Source of the DNA: Caulochytrium protostelioides
Lineage: Eukaryota; Chytridiomycota; Caulochytriomycetes; Caulochytriales; Caulochytriaceae
Assembly: GCA_003615045.1 (NCBI GenBank)
Contig: ML014278.1
Location: 1-40,402 of the forward strand
Length of the DNA: 40,402 nt
Direction: 5' to 3'
In this document: positions 37,628-40,402 of the stretch, piece by piece
How positions within the stretch are numbered: position 1 is the stretch's first letter
Layout of the letters: each line of letters opens with the position of its first letter
Position numbers and translations under genes: made by a program
Notes under the pieces: model-generated
Database searches by the model: none
What the model saw: the letters and a program-made list of their open reading frames with translations, nothing else
Told to the model about the DNA's origin: nothing

Positions 37628-39229
37628 GACGATGGCTACGATGGCAGCAAATGGTCAGGCCGGTTCAAGCAGACCAAAGCGGAGAGGGACCGGTGGCGCG
37701 CGCCGCCAGCAGACAGAATCGACGGCAGAGATTCGAAAGCCGAAGCAGAGAAAATAGAAGAAAGAGAAGACAGAGAAGGCAGAGGGAGAGAGCAGAGTAC
37801 AGGACGGGAATATGAGAAAGAGGGGGCGCGGGGCCAGGGGCCAAAGCACCGGAAAGGCAAGGATGTGATGCAACTGGGGGAGCATCCCTTGCAAGGACGA
37901 GGCCTGAGGTCGCTCGGCTTGACGCGTGGTTCCGCGGTCATGAAGACCACCCTCGACAAGGCGTCGCCGACAGCATCAGCATCGCCGTCGACGCGACATG
38001 GCTCGTCATCCCGCACTTTTATACCCGGCGCCTCGCGAACAGGGACTTAAGCACACCTAGCTTAAGCACCCGTCGCGGGTGTTGTGGCGCGGTGTGGCCT
38101 GCCCCGGTGTGGCGTGGTCCACCGCAGTGTGGCGTGCTGTTTCCAAGCTTGATGCCCCATGCCAGCGCGTATTGTGTCGTGTTTGAGCATCATTACGCGT
38201 AACGAATGACGTACGTTTCGGACCGGTTCCGGATGTGGCGCCGCCAAGCCAGGTCAGTTCTGAAACTCCGACCGCGAATGCAGCACGGCCACAGACCACG
38301 ACGACGACACAGACTCCGATGTGAATGCTAGGAGTGCCTGGGGTGCCTGAGTGCTGACTCTTGAAGGCTGTCGGCTGCTGTGTGATGCTCCATAGGGCCA
38401 CGTCACTAGTCGACGCAGATGTGACAAGCATAAGTTTGGTCGTAACTCCGACTGGCACGGCTACCGGTCGCGACCGAGACCTCTGACTAAGCCGCCGACT
38501 TCCGCTGCACCTCAGCCCGTGCACGTAGGCGCTGATACAGCAAGGCGTGTGTCAATGAGGGGAGCAAATGGGAAAAAAAGCAAATCATCGAAGTTAGTGA
38601 CCCTCCGAACATTTCGGCAGGAGGTGCATTGGAAGCGGAAAGAAGCCCATGCCGACCGGGCTTTTGGCCGTGTCAGCCGTAACGGTGTGAAGCGCGCGGT
38701 TGCGCCGGAACGCGCCTCTTTGGGGCGGTGCCGAATGCCAGCGCTGGAGGGCTCATCGGGTGGTGGGGTCCCTAGCGGGGATACAAGGCGGTCGAGACCC
38801 TTGAAGTTGCGCGATTCGTCGCCCGCCGCTGTTCACACTACACGGCCCTCCGATACACATCAGTTTGGTAGTGCTCCATCCTCCTGATGGCGTCAGCATA
38901 CGGTAGATCAGGGTCCTGCGAGTCGAGTCCTGCGAGGGGCGCCGTCATGTCATCTGCTGATGGGGTCGCTGTGGCCTGGTTGCGGAATCGATCGATGAAG
39001 CCGTACTGGGGGCCGTGGATGGCTGCACGGCCGGCCACCTCAGCCTCCATCCCGGCCCCTAGGGCAACGATTTCGGGGGCAACTGCGGCAACAACGGCAC
39101 CGGTGCGTGCTCGTCGACCAGAAAGAGAGTATCGCGGGGTGTGACATCGTTGTCCTCCCTGCTGTCCATCGGTTTCAGGTCCCGAAGTTTCTTCGGCAGT
39201 CGCCGCGACGAACGACCGTAGGATGAAGC
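37628..39229. other. Promoter of secreted-family gene plus unassigned sequence left of remnant B
   Basis: The left part (to about 38050) is the promoter and 5' leader of the minus-strand secreted-family gene. From 38077 to 38130 short gtgtggc-type motifs recur imperfectly. The stretch 38150-39229 probably holds the unrecognisable 5' part of remnant B; open frames there (for example 38838-39323 minus, GTG-started) match nothing I know. Confidence 0.45.
38017..38024 (-). promoter_or_regulatory. TATA box (GTATAAAA)
   Basis: On the minus strand the sequence reads GGGTATAAAAGTGCGG, a canonical TATA box in an otherwise GC-rich context, about 390 bp upstream of the secreted-family start and on the same strand. 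It implies a 5' leader of roughly 350 nt or an unseen leader intron. Confidence 0.65.
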
Positions 39230-39760
39230 TGCTTTCTATGTTATCGCCACCACCGCTTCCTGGCGGTGTGGCTCGCCACGTACCAGCCGCTGTGGACCGA
39301 GTACCTGAAGCCGCGCTGGGCACGGTAGCCCCCTGCGGCTATGCGGAGGCAAGCAGCGCGTGTTTGCCCAGTTCTTCAACTGCGTCGCCCAGGGGGCAGC
39401 CATGGAGGTCCGACCCGCAGTGATTGCCGATGACGCAGCAGAGTTGGCACCTGGGGGCACTGGCGAGATAGTCGTTCCGACATCTCGGGCATACCAGGCG
39501 TTCGCCCAGCGTTTCCGCACCGTCCTGGTTGATGCGTTCCAGACGACCCAAGGGCATGCAGAGATCAGTCTGGTTTTGGAGAAAGCGCAAAACCGGTGCA
39601 CGAAAACTGCGGTCAGAGGTCTGCTGTGATGGACACCACCAACGGCAAGCTTTTGCATCGCAACCGGAGCGCCGCTTTATACCTCCGAAGCTGCCTGCCC
39701 TCGCCCGTCAGGACCGCAGGGCTGTGGCAGAACGCTCTCTCTCGATACATTGTTTTTTAA
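39230..39760 (+). pseudogene. Decayed Fanzor/TnpB-like nuclease remnant, copy B
   Basis: Three pieces in different frames align with one Fanzor-like C-terminal half. 39245-39328 reads RHHRFLAVWLATYQPLWTEY then LKPRWAR and a TAG stop. After a frame shift, about 39330-39629 reads LRLCGGKQRVFAQFFN, AYQAFAQRFRTVLVDAFQTT, QGHAEISLVLEKAQNRC and AVRGLL, then TGA. After a second shift, 39629-39760 reads MDTTNGKLLHRNRSAAL and YLRSCLPSPVRTAGL, then TAA. In active relatives the second piece carries a RuvC-II acidic residue (DEFRT-type; here DAFQT) and the third a RuvC-III Asp (RDxNAALNI-type; here RNRSAALYL). Both are replaced, so any product would be dead even without the shifts. The expected motifs come from memory of the family. 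It converges with the partial secreted-family gene 43 bp away. Confidence 0.6.
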
Positions 39761-39803
39761 AAAAAAAGGTCAACACTAATCGAAATATCAATGTATTAGG
39801 CAT

Positions 39804-40402
39804 TCAAAGCTGAAAACCCCTGCTGAACGGGACTCGAAAACCCTCAAACGTTTGAATGCTAGGCAAATTTCCGGAATTTGTTGATGCGGGAGCAGTCATC
39901 CGCCGGTTCACCGACTGCGCGGGCGCAGTCTCAGGTGCGGCCCGGGGCGCGGGTCTGGGCTCGGTGTTGACCCTGCGGGGGCGGTTTTCGGGCTCCATCG
40001 CGGTCTTCATCTCCATTAGCATCGCCTCATTCATAGCTCCGTAGGCTTCGTCGGAAAGGTACTGCGTCTGGAGCTTCGTCATGCCGGCAATCTCCGCTTC
40101 AAAAGGCAGATTTACTTCGCTGGAATGCTGGACGATTTCGAGCAGCATATCAGACAGATGCCTGCGGTGTGGTAGCCAGTCGGTTGCAGGCGCGGATCGG
40201 GGCTGGCCCGCGTGGCCGGTTTCGGGCGCGAGGAGAGATACCGCGGGCAACTGGGTCGATGTGGCCGTCGCTACGTTTTCCACCGGTTCGCTCGGTGACC
40301 ACGAGACCGACACCAAATTCTCGTCGGAATAGAAGGGCGGGAAATCGGCCGCCGAAAGCTCAAATTGGGAGCTCCGCACTTGTTCGAAAAAGGCCTTAAA
40401 GG
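39804..40402 (-). CDS. Secreted-family protein, copy 2, 5' end beyond window edge
   Basis: About 199 C-terminal residues, open to the right edge with no start in the window. It begins FKAFFEQVRSSQFELSAADF, which parallels the first copy's YKVFLLLFEMTRRSSLPLSL, spacing included (FE, RSS, LS, DF, then Tyr). Further on LPFEAEIAGMTKLQ and MLMEMKTAM parallel MPFEYVMAFCYAKARG and EMKHLMDVI. The interval between the blocks is shorter here (about 88 against 166 residues), and the C-terminus is a different Pro/Arg-rich tail without the Lys-Pro run. Same strand as copy 1, and likewise facing a Fanzor-like remnant tail-to-tail. Whether it keeps a signal peptide cannot be seen. Possibly intact; function unknown. 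Confidence 0.65.
   Translation of the reverse strand, partial: FKAFFEQVRSSQFELSAADFPPFYSDENLVSVSWSPSEPVENVATATSTQLPAVSLLAPETGHAGQPRSAPATDWLPHRRHLSDMLLEIVQHSSEVNLPFEAEIAGMTKLQTQYLSDEAYGAMNEAMLMEMKTAMEPENRPRRVNTEPRPAPRAAPETAPAQSVNRRMTAPASTNSGNLPSIQTFEGFRVPFSRGFQL

Noticed and set aside
38838-39323. A 161-codon minus-strand frame with balanced composition
   Set aside because: It starts only with GTG, matches no family I know, and lies opposite the presumed 5' part of remnant B.
1-40402. CRISPR array, tRNA, rRNA, telomeric repeat
   Set aside because: Looked for regularly spaced repeats, B-box-like GGTTCGA motifs and telomere-like arrays. The only regular repeats are contiguous minisatellites without spacers; no tRNA-like fold was found by eye.

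Overview
The window is nuclear DNA of a eukaryote, most likely a flagellate (zoosporic) fungus. Three things point there. A dynein-arm assembly factor (DNAAF5) and a kinesin lie side by side. The gene set is fungal in style (KCS1-type inositol hexakisphosphate kinase, Ypq-type PQ-loop transporter, MPO1-type dioxygenase, TMA23/GPATCH4-type G-patch protein). Short introns with GTAAGT donors can be reconstructed. About the first 35 kb is extremely GC-rich, so many long open frames lie antisense to real genes and mean nothing. The species assignment is inference.

Layout. 1-4985 (-): inositol hexakisphosphate kinase, cut by the left edge. 4986-8982: long intergenic stretch full of short tandem repeats. 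8983-9888 (+): single-pass membrane protein of unknown role. 10673-15949 (+): villidin-like protein (coronin WD40 + PH-like + gelsolin-like repeats). 17050-18321 (+): PQ-loop lysosomal/vacuolar transporter, whose 3' end overlaps by 13 bp the convergent pterin-4a-carbinolamine dehydratase gene at 18309-18785 (-). 19516-22770 (+): DNAAF5. 22940-27802 (-): kinesin with a glutamine-rich insertion inside the motor. 28595-30182 (-): six-exon MPO1 gene, reconstructed here, with a 16-nt microexon. 31204-32322 (+): small multi-exon membrane protein gene. 32438-33361 (-): GPATCH4-like G-patch protein.

From about 33.5 kb the character changes. Two plus-strand stretches, ending at 35280 and 39760, carry decayed pieces that resemble the C-terminal RuvC part of Fanzor/TnpB-type RNA-guided nucleases. 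Each runs tail-to-tail into a minus-strand gene of a protein family I do not recognise: 35615-37627 is complete with a signal peptide, and 39804 to the right edge is partial. The two proteins look like paralogues, so the window appears to hold two copies of a unit [Fanzor-like remnant > < secreted-family gene] about 4.2-4.5 kb apart, in DNA that is visibly less GC-rich. This is the most unusual structure in the window.

Functionally, the left 33 kb is ordinary core biology: inositol pyrophosphate signalling, actin binding, vacuolar amino-acid export, pterin recycling, cilium assembly and transport, sphingolipid-base breakdown and ribosome biogenesis. The right 7 kb is accessory DNA. No tRNA, rRNA, CRISPR array or telomeric repeat was seen.
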